Shown here piece after piece: positions 45,774 through 56,511 of a stretch of DNA of 64,000 bases; the first letter of the stretch is position 1, and each line of letters opens with the position of its first letter. Location of the stretch: NCBI GenBank assembly GCA_002682825.1, contig NOKP01000024.1, forward strand, positions 62,001 to 126,000. The letters are read 5' to 3'. Made by a program: the position numbers and the translations under genes. This DNA is from Neonectria sp. B-13 (taxonomy: Eukaryota; Ascomycota; Sordariomycetes; Hypocreales; Nectriaceae). The notes below the pieces were generated by a model that saw only the letters and a list, made by a program, of their open reading frames with translations, was not told the DNA's origin and searched no databases.

Positions 45774-46746
45774 CGCACGAGTCGGGAGCCTTGGCGCGGA
45801 AGCCGCGGAGAAAGGTTAATGAGGATTCAAAGTGAAGAGTGAATAAGAGGGAGACAGTATGATCACAAGTTGGAAGTTGAATGTTGAACGTTGGAAGTTG
45901 GAGTGTTGGAGGTGTCAATCATGGTCGGGCGTTAGCGCGATGCACAGTCACGTGCCTGACTCGCCGTGCTGCCCCTCCGTGTTGTCATGGCGGGGTCGGC
46001 TCCAGGGTAGTGTTCCTGGCTTGCAAACTCCGGACGTTTGTATTAACTCACATTTCTTGGTGTTCGCAAACAGAAATCCTCAATATATTATAGTGGTGGG
46101 GTACAAAGTGCATCAGAAGAGCATCTCATGCTTATTGTAACGAGGTCCTTTTGACTTGATGGAGCTCAGCAGCTAACGCGCCGTCAAACAGCACGGCACA
46201 ACTCACCCTTAAAACAATGGGGTTTCCAATCACTGCGTGGATATTCGTAAATTGCACCAGATTCGACAGTTTGTCTTCAATCTTTAGCTCAATTTATTAT
46301 GGCAGGAAAGGTTGGCAAGGGCGTGCCTGTTGACTGATCCCCAAAGTTGCCATCCAGCTTACACTGGAGTTGAGTGGCCAATCAGAACCCTGGCTTTCAC
46401 CGAAAAATGACATTTCGAACGGGCGTTCCACACATCCGAGAATCCGCTGTTACGCGCTCAAGCACAAATGTCGTTCACCAGGTGGTTATAAGCAAGCATC
46501 TGAATTGGACTGTACTAATTGGGTTCTTATTTTACCGTAATTAACTCGTCCACTTACAAAAACAGAACCTCAGCCTCAGGGAAACCGTTCCATCGTCAGG
46601 TCGGCCTCAGAGACCTTTCCCCAACTCCGGCCGGGTGAAAACCCCATCCGTTGCTCCCTGTTCCATTAAAGGAGCTATTCCCTGTACTCCATCCCTCGTT
46701 TCACTGAAAGCTTTTCAAGATCCATTCGAGACTACCTGGTTCCGAA
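45774..46746. other. Intergenic, nothing recognised
   Basis: About 1 kb; includes the likely promoter of the Ulp1-like relic. Near 45870-45905 the words GTTGGAAGTTG and GTTGAA(T/C)GTTG recur as a short imperfect tandem repeat. Confidence 0.5.
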
Positions 46747-47757
46747 TCACTCATGCCCCTCGGTGCAAATGGCCGAGTAGGCTTCCCGGTGTGACTGAGA
46801 GCAGGCGGCCCAGCTCTCACGCTCGTTTTTCAGTAGTTTTAGGTCATCTTGGTCGAAGACGTATTGCTGCACAGTAATTCTTAGTTTGCAAATATTGAAT
46901 TCGTAAGGCCGTGACCCCGCAATCTGAATTCGGCGGTTGCGCTCAGCCAGGGGACCTTCCGGAGTCTTGACAAGCTGCACCTTTGTTTCCTGGTGCAAAA
47001 GTCCCTCGGTCTCCTCCAGCTTGGCGTAGAAGCATTCTTGATCTGATGTTTTCTTAATCAGTGACTCCAGATGAGAGATGGAACTCGTCACGCTAGTCTG
47101 AAAGATACTTCTCTCGCGGGCCAAGACCGCAAGGATATCCTTCATGGCCTCTATCTCATCGGCTGATGCTGGCGATATGTCCGGCTGCGAAGCCAGATAT
47201 TCATCAAGGGGTCTCCAGAAGGCTGCGTTTTGATCATTCTCGGCCAATCGGAGGCCCTCAATGGTGCAGGTCAATTGCTGAAGTTCGTACTTGAACACGA
47301 GCCCCATCTGCCACAACCACGCCCTGACCTCATGGAAGAGCTTGGAGGTGGGACAGTACAAGAATCGACGGAGGTCGGCGGGTGTAGTGTCAAACACTTT
47401 CTCTAACTGAGACAGTTCCACGAAGCCTTCGTCAGGTTGGCTCTCCCTCCAAACCCTTTCAAGACGGGAGAGCTGGGATTCGACGGACTTGATCCGCTGC
47501 GTATAGCATTCTTCCGCTGTTGCAGACAGATGCACACGCTTCCCAATCTCAGTCATCTTTTCATTGTGTCTCTGCAAGGCAGTGCGGGGTGTAGCCCAAC
47601 TCAAAGTTTGCTGCATCGAGGCGGTGTCAATGGTCATCCACGCCCCGGACGAGCAGCAACACGAGTAATAGCCGGTGATGTCACTCACAATCTGAGCAAG
47701 GGATAGCCGAGTAATCCGTTTGGCTACGACAGGCACGAAAAAACTGATATTGCCCAT
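46747..47757 (-). CDS. Hypothetical coiled-coil protein
   Basis: Single open frame of 336 residues with ATG at 47757 (MGNISFFVPVVAKRITRLSL). Predicted mostly alpha-helical: heptad-like runs at ESQLSRLERVWRE, VTSSISHLESLIKK and KLEETEGLLHQETKVQL. The early Gly-Tyr-Tyr-Ser-Cys-Cys-Cys-Ser-Ser run is unusual and could be acylated. MGNISF also fits an N-myristoylation start (Gly2, but Phe at position 6, so weak). No enzyme motif. It lies upstream of, and on the same strand as, the damaged Ulp1-like gene. Family not recognised; a full-length intronless frame with a proper ATG supports a real gene. Confidence 0.6.
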   Translation of the reverse strand: MGNISFFVPVVAKRITRLSLAQIVSDITGYYSCCCSSGAWMTIDTASMQQTLSWATPRTALQRHNEKMTEIGKRVHLSATAEECYTQRIKSVESQLSRLERVWRESQPDEGFVELSQLEKVFDTTPADLRRFLYCPTSKLFHEVRAWLWQMGLVFKYELQQLTCTIEGLRLAENDQNAAFWRPLDEYLASQPDISPASADEIEAMKDILAVLARERSIFQTSVTSSISHLESLIKKTSDQECFYAKLEETEGLLHQETKVQLVKTPEGPLAERNRRIQIAGSRPYEFNICKLRITVQQYVFDQDDLKLLKNERESWAACSQSHREAYSAICTEGHE

Positions 47758-47950
47758 GGTTGGGTCAAGGACTCAAGGTGTTGTGCTGTGATCTGTGTCT
47801 TGGATCGCTTTATGCTGTGAAAGCTGAGATGGCGTGGTTAATGTTTGTTCGTAATTGGGTGTTGTGTAATGCTTGAGTCAATATGTGACTAGTGTTGTTG
47901 GGTGAGTTGAGTATGGGGTGAAGTCTGATCCAGATGAGCGATGTGATGGC

Positions 47951-47958
47951 TTTATAGT
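47951..47958 (-). promoter_or_regulatory. TATA-like element of the coiled-coil gene
   Basis: ACTATAAA on the minus strand, about 195 bp upstream of ATG 47757. Confidence 0.35.
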
Positions 47959-49440
47959 TCTGAGCTCTCCTCCGTTATTACTAATTTGCCTTTGTGTTCA
48001 TCCTTAGTACTGATGTTCAAGTTGTTCCAACACAGGTCTTATCAGTATTCATCATACTGTGAAGGCGAACAAACGAACAACGTCGGTCTGCAGCACGGAA
48101 AAAAAAAGGCTGTAAAGTAAGTCATTGGGCTTGAACTGGTATAGTTTACGCTAGTCTGTGTGATTAAGTGGACGCTATGGTTCTTTGTAGTGGACAATGC
48201 TCGATTGTAGGAGGTCTGTGTCCACTTCGGATGACAGGAGTGAAAATTGATGGAGAACAGAGAATGGGACTATAGATAAGAGAATGATGACGGGATATTG
48301 GTTAAGGAGTGTAATAGTGAAGGTACTCTGTTCTGAGGCTAGCTTAAGGCTTGCCGCAAGAAGACTGGAAGCGACGTGAGAGGCTACTGAGAAACGGACT
48401 ATGGATTTGGACGTTGTTGGTTATCATTTCGAAGGACAGGCTTCCCTTTGACCTCTCCTTCGGGGTGACAGTGTCACGCTGCTAGTAGAATTGGTCAAGG
48501 AGTCGTCATCTCGTCTTGAGTTGATGCACACTTTTAGTGACCATGTCAAACACGTGCCGTTACTCGTCATTCTAACCATTCCAGCTTGTTTTCTGAACAA
48601 AGAGACGTCGTTTCGGTCATTCCCGGCACTCACCCCACATAGCCTGGGTGGCAAGCATCGCTCTTAGCCGGAGATAGGAGGCAGACCAGCTTTGGGGACA
48701 GGCACAGGAAATCCTTGGTAGGAGTGTCACAGATAGCTGGTTGTTCCAAACAGCCATCGAGCTACTCAAGAAACGGGGTCTCAAAGAGTCAAGGTGAAGT
48801 TAAAAACGATACTCTATTGAAGGCCATCAGTCTGCCAGCTCGAAATCTTGTGCTATGGCATGCTCACAAGTATTCACGGGTCTTCGGCACTTCCGCTACC
48901 GCAACCTGGAAGATTGGCACATGATATGGCACGCCAAGACCGTGCCAGAGCAAGCTACTCTAGCTCGCAACTTCGGCTCAGTCGAGACCGAGCAGGGCCC
49001 TTTTGGCTTCGAGGGGAATCCTGGAGTAAACCTGGAGGCGGACAAGGGTGGAGCTGCATCAAGATTCAGACGCGTCAAACCCTGGGGTTCTCCATCGCCT
49101 CCTCTACTTGCGGCACAGCGAGTGCGGAGAACTGAAATGCTGGAAAGGGTTGCAGTAACGCAATCTTCACCGGTTGGGGACGCTAAGGCCTTCATAGGCC
49201 TAGCTGAGCCGGTAGTTCCATCCGGCCCAGTTCCTGAGTCTGCACGCCGAATCTTGCATCTAGCCGATTGAGATTCGGAATTCCCGGCTCCCCCTACGCC
49301 ACCCCGGAAACCCCATTGCTACACGTAGCCCCCTGACAGAATCCTCCCCCCCTTCTCCAAGTGCTTGGATTATTGATCTTAGACATGTCGGAAAAACCCC
49401 AGGTGATGCACACTCGGTGAATCTCCCCCGAACCTTGGAT
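47959..49440. other. Intergenic, one unassigned open frame
   Basis: A 138-codon plus frame (48855-49271) has no recognisable domain and no clear splice partner; the rest holds no gene. Downstream part is promoter of the transporter gene. Confidence 0.5.
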
Positions 49441-49441
49441 T

Positions 49442-49504
49442 CCGGAGTGAACCTAGCCAACTTGAGGATAGCCAGTTCCTCAGTCCGGGGTCGTGAGTCC
49501 GGGG
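49442..49504 (+). promoter_or_regulatory. Cluster of three CreA-type sites
   Basis: CCGGAG at 49442 and CCGGGG at 49485 and 49499 each fit the SYGGRG consensus of the fungal carbon-catabolite repressor CreA/CRE1. The last two sit 14 bp apart within a repeated GTCCGGGGT word, about 220-240 bp upstream of the transporter start codon. Binding is inferred. Confidence 0.45.
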
Positions 49505-49537
49505 TACCATCAACGCTTAACAGACAGCCCGTTCGCG

Positions 49538-49546
49538 TATATATAG
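49538..49546 (+). promoter_or_regulatory. TATA box of the sugar transporter
   Basis: TATATATAG, about 175 bp upstream of ATG 49721. Confidence 0.5.
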
Positions 49547-49720
49547 CTCACTCCCTGCCTCAAGCCTGCATCTCTAGGGATCCTTACCATCCAGTGTCCA
49601 CTTGAAGCCGCCAAAAGCGTCACGGTGCTTCGAAGTCCTAGGCGAAAACAGTCCCACTCAACTGAGCTATTCTTCTCGCCTCGTTCGCCATTCACGTCTA
49701 CCCTTTACGATCCGAATACC

Positions 49721-51425
49721 ATGGCGTCCAACGAAGCGGACAAGGTCCAAGAAGTGGTCCATGTCGAGACCACGAGCTCGTGTGGCAAGTTTGTCTTCTC
49801 GGAGGAGGCTGCCGAGCGCGGAGCTGCAATCCAAGAAGAGGAGCGGAACTTGAGCATTTCTCAAGCTGCGCGACAATTTTGGAAGTCGATCATGTTCAGT
49901 GAGTGCTTTGAGGTCTCTGGTTGAAGAACTCTTGAACTGACAGTCCCCAAGGCAGCGTTGCTTTTGCGGCGGCCATGATGTTTGGATATGACAGCATTGC
50001 AAACACTGCGTCCTTGTCCATGCCATCCTTCTTCTTCTACTTCGGCAACGTAACTCCCGACGGCGGTGCCTATCTCCCTTCCATCTGGACTTCGTACGTG
50101 CATCCCTCCGACTCGACGACTCGATTGTATAACTAACCCTCTGCAGGCTCTGGAGTGCCATGTCCAGTCTCGCTCAGGCCATGGGAGCCTTCTCTGCCGG
50201 CTTCTTGATGGATCAATTCGGACGAACATATGTCGGTAGCGGTCTCTCAGCCCTGACAATCGCGGGCACGGCCGTTCAGTTTGTTGCCAAGGGTCGCGGC
50301 GTGTTGCTGGCTGGAAAGATGATCAACGGCTTCGGTGTCGGAGCTGCCATGGCCGTCGGCGTCACTTACGCATCCGAGATTGCGCCCGTGAAGCTGAGAG
50401 CGCCTATCCAACAGGGAGTTGTTCTATTCACGATAGCCATGTTCACAGTGGCATTGGGTGTTGTTCGCGCCTTCGTCCCGAAGATGGAGGAATCGGCCTT
50501 CCGAACTGTCTTTGCACTTCAATGGGCTGTGGGCGGTTTGGCCGCGCTGCTCTTCCTTCTTGTCCCCGAGTCTCCCAACTACCTTGTCCAGAAGCAACGC
50601 TTTGGCGCGGCTCAGAAGGCTCTAGGCAGGATTTTCGGCACCGACACGTCAAACGAACGATTGGCATTGTTGGTCAAGACGATCCAGGAGGAGCAAGTCA
50701 ACGCCAACATGCAGTCGGGAAGTTACTTGGATTGCTTCAGGTCCGCCGACCGCAAGAGAACGTTGACGATTCTGTTCCTCTACACTGCGATCAACGTGGG
50801 CGGCGCCGCATTCCTGACGCAAAATATCCTCATCTTGGTCACGGCCGGTCTCCCTGCGATCCACGTCTTCGATATCGGCATCGGCGGGTTTGCGTTGGCC
50901 ATTGTCATCATCCTCGGAAGCTGGGCACTTGCTGGACGATTCCGCCGCCACAACGCTTTCTTGTTCGGCTGCATCGTGAACATGCTGCTCATGGTGGTCA
51001 TCGGTGCACTCTACTACGCCCCGGGACAGAGTGGCTTATGGGCGAGCGCTGTCTTGATGAACCTTCTCATCACTCTCCAGACGGGTATTATCCAAGGCAT
51101 GGGCTGGCCGATTGCGGCTGAGATTTCCAGCTACCGGCTGCGTGGCAAGAGTCTCTCGCTTGCCACAATTTCGCAAGCTATCACCGCCTGGATCACCAGC
51201 TTTGTGGTGCCATACATGTTCAACGTCGACTCGGGGAACTTGGGAATTCGGACTGGCTTCGTGTGGGCTGGATGCAGCATCTTCTTAGTCTTCGGCGCCT
51301 GGCATCTCGTCCCCGACACGACCAACCTGACTGCCGAGGAGATTGACCACCTGTACACTGACAACGTGAAGCCTCGAGACTTCCAGAAAGCTTTGCGAGA
51401 GCGACGGTCCGAAGGGGAGAACTGA
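49721..51425 (+). CDS. MFS sugar transporter (alpha-glucoside/hexose type)
   Basis: Exons 49721..49898, 49952..50093, 50147..51425; 532 residues; introns of 53 bp each (GTGAGT..CAAG, GTACGT..TGCAG). Start MASNEADKVQEV. A polar cytosolic N-terminus of about 58 residues precedes about 12 TM segments. Sugar-porter marks: GYDS in TM1, DQFGRTYVG after TM2 (motif A), PESPNYLVQKQR after TM6 and VPDTTNLTAEEIDHLY after TM12, the counterpart of VPETKGRT.EE.D. The sequence QGMGWPIAAEISSYRLRGKS is the TM10-11 signature. It should import a sugar with protons across the plasma membrane; the substrate class (maltose-like glucoside) is a guess from overall resemblance. A GH3 gene follows 961 bp downstream on the same strand, and upstream CreA-type sites suggest glucose repression. 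Confidence 0.9.
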
Positions 51426-52386
51426 TTGAGTGGAGTGGAAGGGATGAAATCTAGTTTCTGCACGAGTCTTATTGTTTGTAGTATATCGAGTGAAATTGAT
51501 ACGCCTTCTTGCTGCGATACTCCTCTTCCATGTCACGCTTGCGACTCGTTTGTTAGAAGAGAACTTGAGCTTGTAACAGCATGCCGCCCTAATTGACAAC
51601 TCATCTAAGCAGTGTAGTAGAACGGGTGGACAGTTCAGTTTGTAGAATAGATTACGCTCGACGAAGCAGTGCATTCAACACGCATATAGCTCAATAAGGT
51701 AGTCAAGCAATGATAATTGTAAATATAGAGAAGAAACAAACTCAACTTCCATTATACCCTCTCACTGCGAATCATTGCAAGTTTGAGTCTCCCATCGCCA
51801 CTTAGTAGCGTTAGATTAACGGAACGATGTAGATTTAATTAATAATTGCCGTGATTTATTGCGAAGGATATGGTAGTAGATAGTGAAGTTAGCATGCCGA
51901 TATTAGGAAACACTTTACTTCAGAGGTCAATATCGACAATGCGCACAATTCACAATTCGTTCACGAGCAACTTGGCGAAGAATGTTCAGGCCTTTGCCGA
52001 ACTAGAGCTACTTGGCCGAAGCCATCATATGCGTCAGGGATTCCCAAAACCAGAAGTCAATAGTTCCCCCAGTATCCCCGCCTTAGGTTGGATCCACCAC
52101 CTTGGACATGTCCCGCGGCTTACGGAGAAGCCCGGCCACGATGTATCATGTGGTGAGCATCCGGTGCCGCGCCGGAATTCCCGGTGTCCACGGCGCTAGT
52201 CAAACTGCAGCCAAGCCGGGCCTACTCCACTGCACCCCCGGCTTCTCACGCTATTGCCTTTGCCGATCTACTTGTCAAATAGCTATATGTATTTCTCTTG
52301 GAGCTTTCCCAGGCTTTTACAATCTCACCTGTGTGTTACTTCTCGTTTAGCAAGTGAACATCTATCAACACAGAATAAACTGCGAT
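51426..52386. other. Intergenic between transporter and GH3 gene
   Basis: AT-rich in the first half. A plus frame 51870-52199 has no motif. Likely terminator of the transporter and promoter of the GH3 gene. Confidence 0.5.
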
Positions 52387-54970
52387 ATGGACACCAAACA
52401 CATGGAGGAAGTTGACTTCCAGAATCTTTTGGGCGATCTTTCCCTGGAGGAGAAGATCAGTTTGCTCTCTGGTCGTAACTTTGTTTCTACTCCCGGAGTG
52501 CCCCGCGTCGGGATCCCGCCCTTGAAGGTAGGCCGAATTGACTCCGAGATGCACAGAAAGAAGCTGACAATTGTTTTGATCAGACTGTCGATTCAGTGAA
52601 TGGAATCAGGCCAATTGACTTCCACGGGGAGCTTACAACAGCTTGTTTCCCCAATACGGCATGTCTCGCGTCCACGTGGAACGCTGATCTCCTGGAGCGG
52701 CTGGGACAGCAAATAGCACAACAAGCCAGCTATAAGCATGCTCAGATTGTGTTGGGCCCGACAATCAACATCCACCGAGATCCCCGGGCTGGTCGCAACT
52801 TTGAATGCTTCAGCGAAGACCCCTTGTTGTCAGGCCATCTCGGTGCCGCAATTGTCAAGGGGATCCAGAGCAGAGGCGTGGGAGCTTGCCCGAAGCATTT
52901 CGTCTGCAACGACTCCGAGACATTTCGGCATTACTACAATGTCAACGAGTCGCCAGACGGCCGCCCGTTGCGCGAGATCTACCTGGCCGCTTGGCAACAA
53001 CTCTTGCAAAAGGCCAAGCCCGTGGCGGTGATGACAGCGTAAGTCTTTGGGTGTATCTCGATGAATTTTACTGACTGTGGAAAAGATACAACAAAGTGAA
53101 CGGTACTTACTGCTGTGAGAATGAGGACTTGCTTCAAAACATTCTTCGAAAGGAGTGGGGGTTTGACGGTGCCGTCATGTCAGACTGGTTCGGAACTCGG
53201 TCTACGGTCCCAGCTATTGAAGCCGGACTGGACCTGGAGATGCCGTTCCCCATCTTTCGAGGCAAGAAACTTCTCAAGGCAGTCGAAAACGGCGAAGTCA
53301 GTGAGAAGACGATCGATTCCCGAGTCGCAAAGGTTCTCGAGCTGCGTAATAAGACACGCCCATCGCACGGAGAGGGCCCCGAGGCATCGAAAATGACCGA
53401 TGAGAGCAACGCGATTGCGCGAGAAGCTGCATCGGAAGGCGTTATTCTGCTTAAGAACTCGAACAACACTCTGCCATTGGACATGTCCGCATCCCTCAAG
53501 ATTGCGGTAATTGGAGAGTACGGCCAGCGGCCCATCCTGACGGGCGGCGGCAGCGCATCTTGCAAGCCACAATATCGACAGGTTCCTCATGAACTGTTGC
53601 GGGAAGCTCACACGAGTCCTGACAACGTGAAGTATACCTCTGGAGTGCGCACCCGCGTTTTTGTGCCGATTGCAGACTCCGATAGACTCACCGCGAAGAG
53701 TGGCAAGAAGGGCGTTGATGTGTCGTACTTCAACGACGACTCGACCGAGCCCTTGCTCACAGAGAGCATGGATATAGCTCGAGTTTTCATGCTGGGAGAC
53801 TACAAGCCAGGGCTGAAGATGCCCGACTCCCGCCTGGAGATGTCGACGAAGCTGGTTCCTAAAAGCACCGGAACTCATCTCCTTGCCGTTCGACATTCCG
53901 GCGCGTTTTCATTGAAAATCGACGACGAGGAAGTTCTTTCTGGCGCAACTCCTGATATCACGACTGAAGAGTTCCTGTTTCGTCTCCTCAAATATGAGAC
54001 TCGGGTTGAAATCCCAATGAAAGCAGGGCAAGCATACCAGGTGCATCTCACGATGCACGCACGGGAGCCCATGGTGGGCGAGCCGACTCCGTACAGTGCC
54101 ACCCTGTGTTTCGAGGAGGAATACTCGGAAAAGGGTGTGATTTCCGAAGCCGTAGAGATGGCTGCCAAGGCTGATATCAGTCTTGTGTACGCCGGACGCA
54201 ACGAACAGCACGAATCAGAGGGCTTCGACATGGATCAGATCACGCTGCCAGACAACCAGACTGCGTTGATCAAAGCAGTCGCAGCAGCCTCGAAGAAAAC
54301 GGTCGTTCTCCTCCACTGTGGAAACCCAATCGACGTCAGCAGCTTCGAAGCTGACGTTGACGCCATCGTCAACATGCACTTCCCTGGACAAGAAGGTCCA
54401 AGAGCAGTAGTCGACGTGTTAACGGGTCGGCTCAATCCAAGCGGTCGCTTGGCAACAACGTGGTTCAAGACGCTGGAGGACTGGCCAAGCTTTGCTCACT
54501 TTCCATGCAAGAAGACGGAGCAGGGAGAAATTGAGATTCGCTACGAAGAAGGCCTGGAGGTTGGATATCGAGCCACGGGCCGGGACGACCGGATCCGCTG
54601 GCCATTCGGATACGGCCTGTCATATACCTCGTTTGCGTACGATGACTTGCAGATCAAGGTGAACAAGTCTTCTTCGCCATGGACGCTCAACGCCAGTGTT
54701 CGCGTCACGAACACGGGATCGCGTTCCGGGAAAGAGGTGGTCCAGGTTTACGTGTTGCCGCCACAGGACGCTTCGGTTTGGAGGCCGCGGCGAGAACTGA
54801 AGGGATTCGCCAAGATTTCTCTTGAGCCCGAAGAGTTTACTGTGGTCGAGATAGAGATGGACCTGGTTACTGCCTGTAGCTACTGGGACGAGGTCAAGAA
54901 GGGGTGGAAACTGGATGAGGGTGAGTATCGTGCGGAGGTCGCAGGTCGCAGTGCCAGCTTTGCCGTGTAG
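52387..54970 (+). CDS. GH3 beta-glucosidase with PA14-like insert, intracellular type
   Basis: Exons 52387..52527, 52584..53038, 53086..54970; 826 residues; introns of 56 and 47 bp. Start is ATG 52387 (MDTKHMEEVDFQ), with no signal peptide, so the enzyme is probably cytosolic. Order: GH3 N-terminal barrel with LSLEEKISLLSG, DSVNGIRP, GPTINIHRDPRAGRNFE, KHFVCND and the nucleophile motif GAVMSDW (Asp232); a PA14-like beta domain around residues 390-540; the GH3 C-terminal domain with YAGRNEQHESEGFD, in which Glu577 is the likely acid/base; a fibronectin-III-like end (FGYGLSYTSF, then VRVTNTGSRSGKEVVQVY). It should hydrolyse terminal beta-glucosides. Lying just behind a sugar transporter on the same strand, it may split imported disaccharides or aryl glucosides. 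Confidence 0.93.
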
Positions 54971-55523
54971 AGTCTTAGCATGGTCTTTAGTATACATAAA
55001 TCACTCCAAATAAAAAGGCACACTGGCAAATGTTGAAGCATCTTCTGACGCTCGTGCATGAGTTGACTTCGCATAGGTGATATTTGCCAATGTATCAGTG
55101 GCAGTAGCGCGCAAGGTGCAACAATAACTTCAGTGCAGTGGTATTAAAGAAAACAAGCGTCAACAAAGTAGGTTGAAGCAGCATTCTCTCAGACTTCACG
55201 ACGTAGCATTCATGCCGGTGAGTACCTACTCATATTGGCCCATGCCATTGCCAGTTGAGATGACTGGGTAAAGCTGAGCCCCATTTGGTCTTATGCAACT
55301 TCAGTCAAGCAATCATATCGAGGGGTGAAGGATGGCAATTGGCAGTAGAAGCGTAGTATATATACTGGAGCTAATTTAAATGTACACGAAATCTCCCGAG
55401 CACCTGGCATCGGAGCAGTAACCACCCATGGGATTCGCTGTTGCTAGGGATCAAGTGATCAACCTGGCAAGGCCAGCTTTCCCAATTTTTGCGTCGTTTT
55501 GAAAGACAGAAGCGGCGAGGCGC
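54971..55523. other. Intergenic between convergent genes
   Basis: Shared 3' region of the GH3 and pectate lyase genes; nothing else seen. Confidence 0.6.
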
Positions 55524-56341
55524 TTAGCAAAGGCCCTTCTTGACGGGCTCGCAGTCGCCGTTGCTCTTGTCGCAACCGTCGTAAGCCTGGCACTGGACCT
55601 TGGGGTAGCAGTTGTTGTCGTAGGTAGCCTGTTGTCTTCTGTTAGTCTCATGTATAAGATCCGAAAATGGCTCTCCCAGCTGTCACATACCTCATCACCC
55701 AAGTTGGTGTTGATGCCCATAAGCTCACCACCGTTGACGGCGGTGACACCCTCCATGTGGACGGTACGGGCGCAGTTGCCCTTGCAGTTACCGCACGAGC
55801 GGTAGACCTTGCCGTAGTCCTCGGCGTAGAAGTTGACGACGTTGACGTGGCCACAGCCGTTGTGCTGGATGACCTTGTCAGAGGCGCCGTAGGCACCACC
55901 ACCGATGATGTTGGCAGTGCCGTCTCCCTTGATGGAGATGGCGTCCTCGCAGACATCCTCGAACCAGACAAACTCGAGAGTGCAAGCGCCCAGGCAGTAA
56001 ACACCCTCGCCCTGGTCGGCACCGATGATGACGTTGCGCAGAGTGGCGCCCTCCTCGAGGACGAAGACGGTGTCAGCCTCACCTGTGAATCGTGTTAGTG
56101 GCTTGATGGTTCAAGATCAACACCCTTCATGATTTTACTCACCACCCTCGCTCTGGCCACCGCAAGGGGTGCCACGGTCGTACTTGACCCACTCGGCATC
56201 GAAGACCTCGCCGGCACCGATGTACTGAGGAGCATCGAGAGACTTGGATCCAGTGGAGGCGGGAAGGCCACCGTCATAGCCCAAGCAGGCCATGGCCGCG
56301 GGCAGGGCGGCGACGAGAGAGATGATGCTGGTGGAATGCAT
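55524..56341 (-). CDS. Secreted pectate lyase, PL3 family
   Basis: Exons 56341..56143, 56082..55691, 55628..55524; introns of 60 and 62 bp (GTGAGT, GTATGT); 231 residues, usual for PL3. Start is [18 protein letters not shown], a signal peptide ending near PAAMA; an upstream in-frame open stretch is 5' UTR. The mature part has the PL3 marks: [39 protein letters not shown] (read as two blocks), [26 protein letters not shown] and [19 protein letters not shown], with many conserved Cys residues. The family cuts de-esterified pectin by calcium-dependent beta-elimination outside the cell. C-terminus [16 protein letters not shown] is Cys-rich. Codon use is strongly biased toward C-ending codons, as in highly expressed secreted enzymes. 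Confidence 0.95.
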
Positions 56342-56499
56342 TTTGAAGGTTGTTACTCGGGTATTCGTGTAAAGATAAAAACCGGTCGACGGTAGCTGAT
56401 GAATCTGAAGAAGCTGAAAAAAGGACAAGATACTGACTCCGGGTCGATGAGGTGATGAGCTGCTGCAGAACAGGAGGTTGTTGGGGACATACAGATGTC

Positions 56500-56511
56500 C
56501 TTATATACTCA
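56500..56511 (-). promoter_or_regulatory. TATA box of the pectate lyase gene
   Basis: GAGTATATAAGG on the minus strand, about 160 bp upstream of ATG 56341. Confidence 0.5.

Noticed and set aside
43535..48710. Identical 15-mer TTTGGGGACAGGCAC near 43535 and 48692
   Set aside because: Flanks do not align, so it is more likely chance than a repeat.
48855..49271. 138-codon plus-strand frame before the transporter
   Set aside because: No domain, signal peptide or splice partner; kept only as a note in the intergenic entry.
53180..53896. 238-codon minus-strand open frame
   Set aside because: Antisense of the GH3 catalytic region.
55667..56098. 143-codon plus-strand open frame
   Set aside because: Antisense of the pectate lyase gene; strong codon bias of that gene keeps the opposite frames open.
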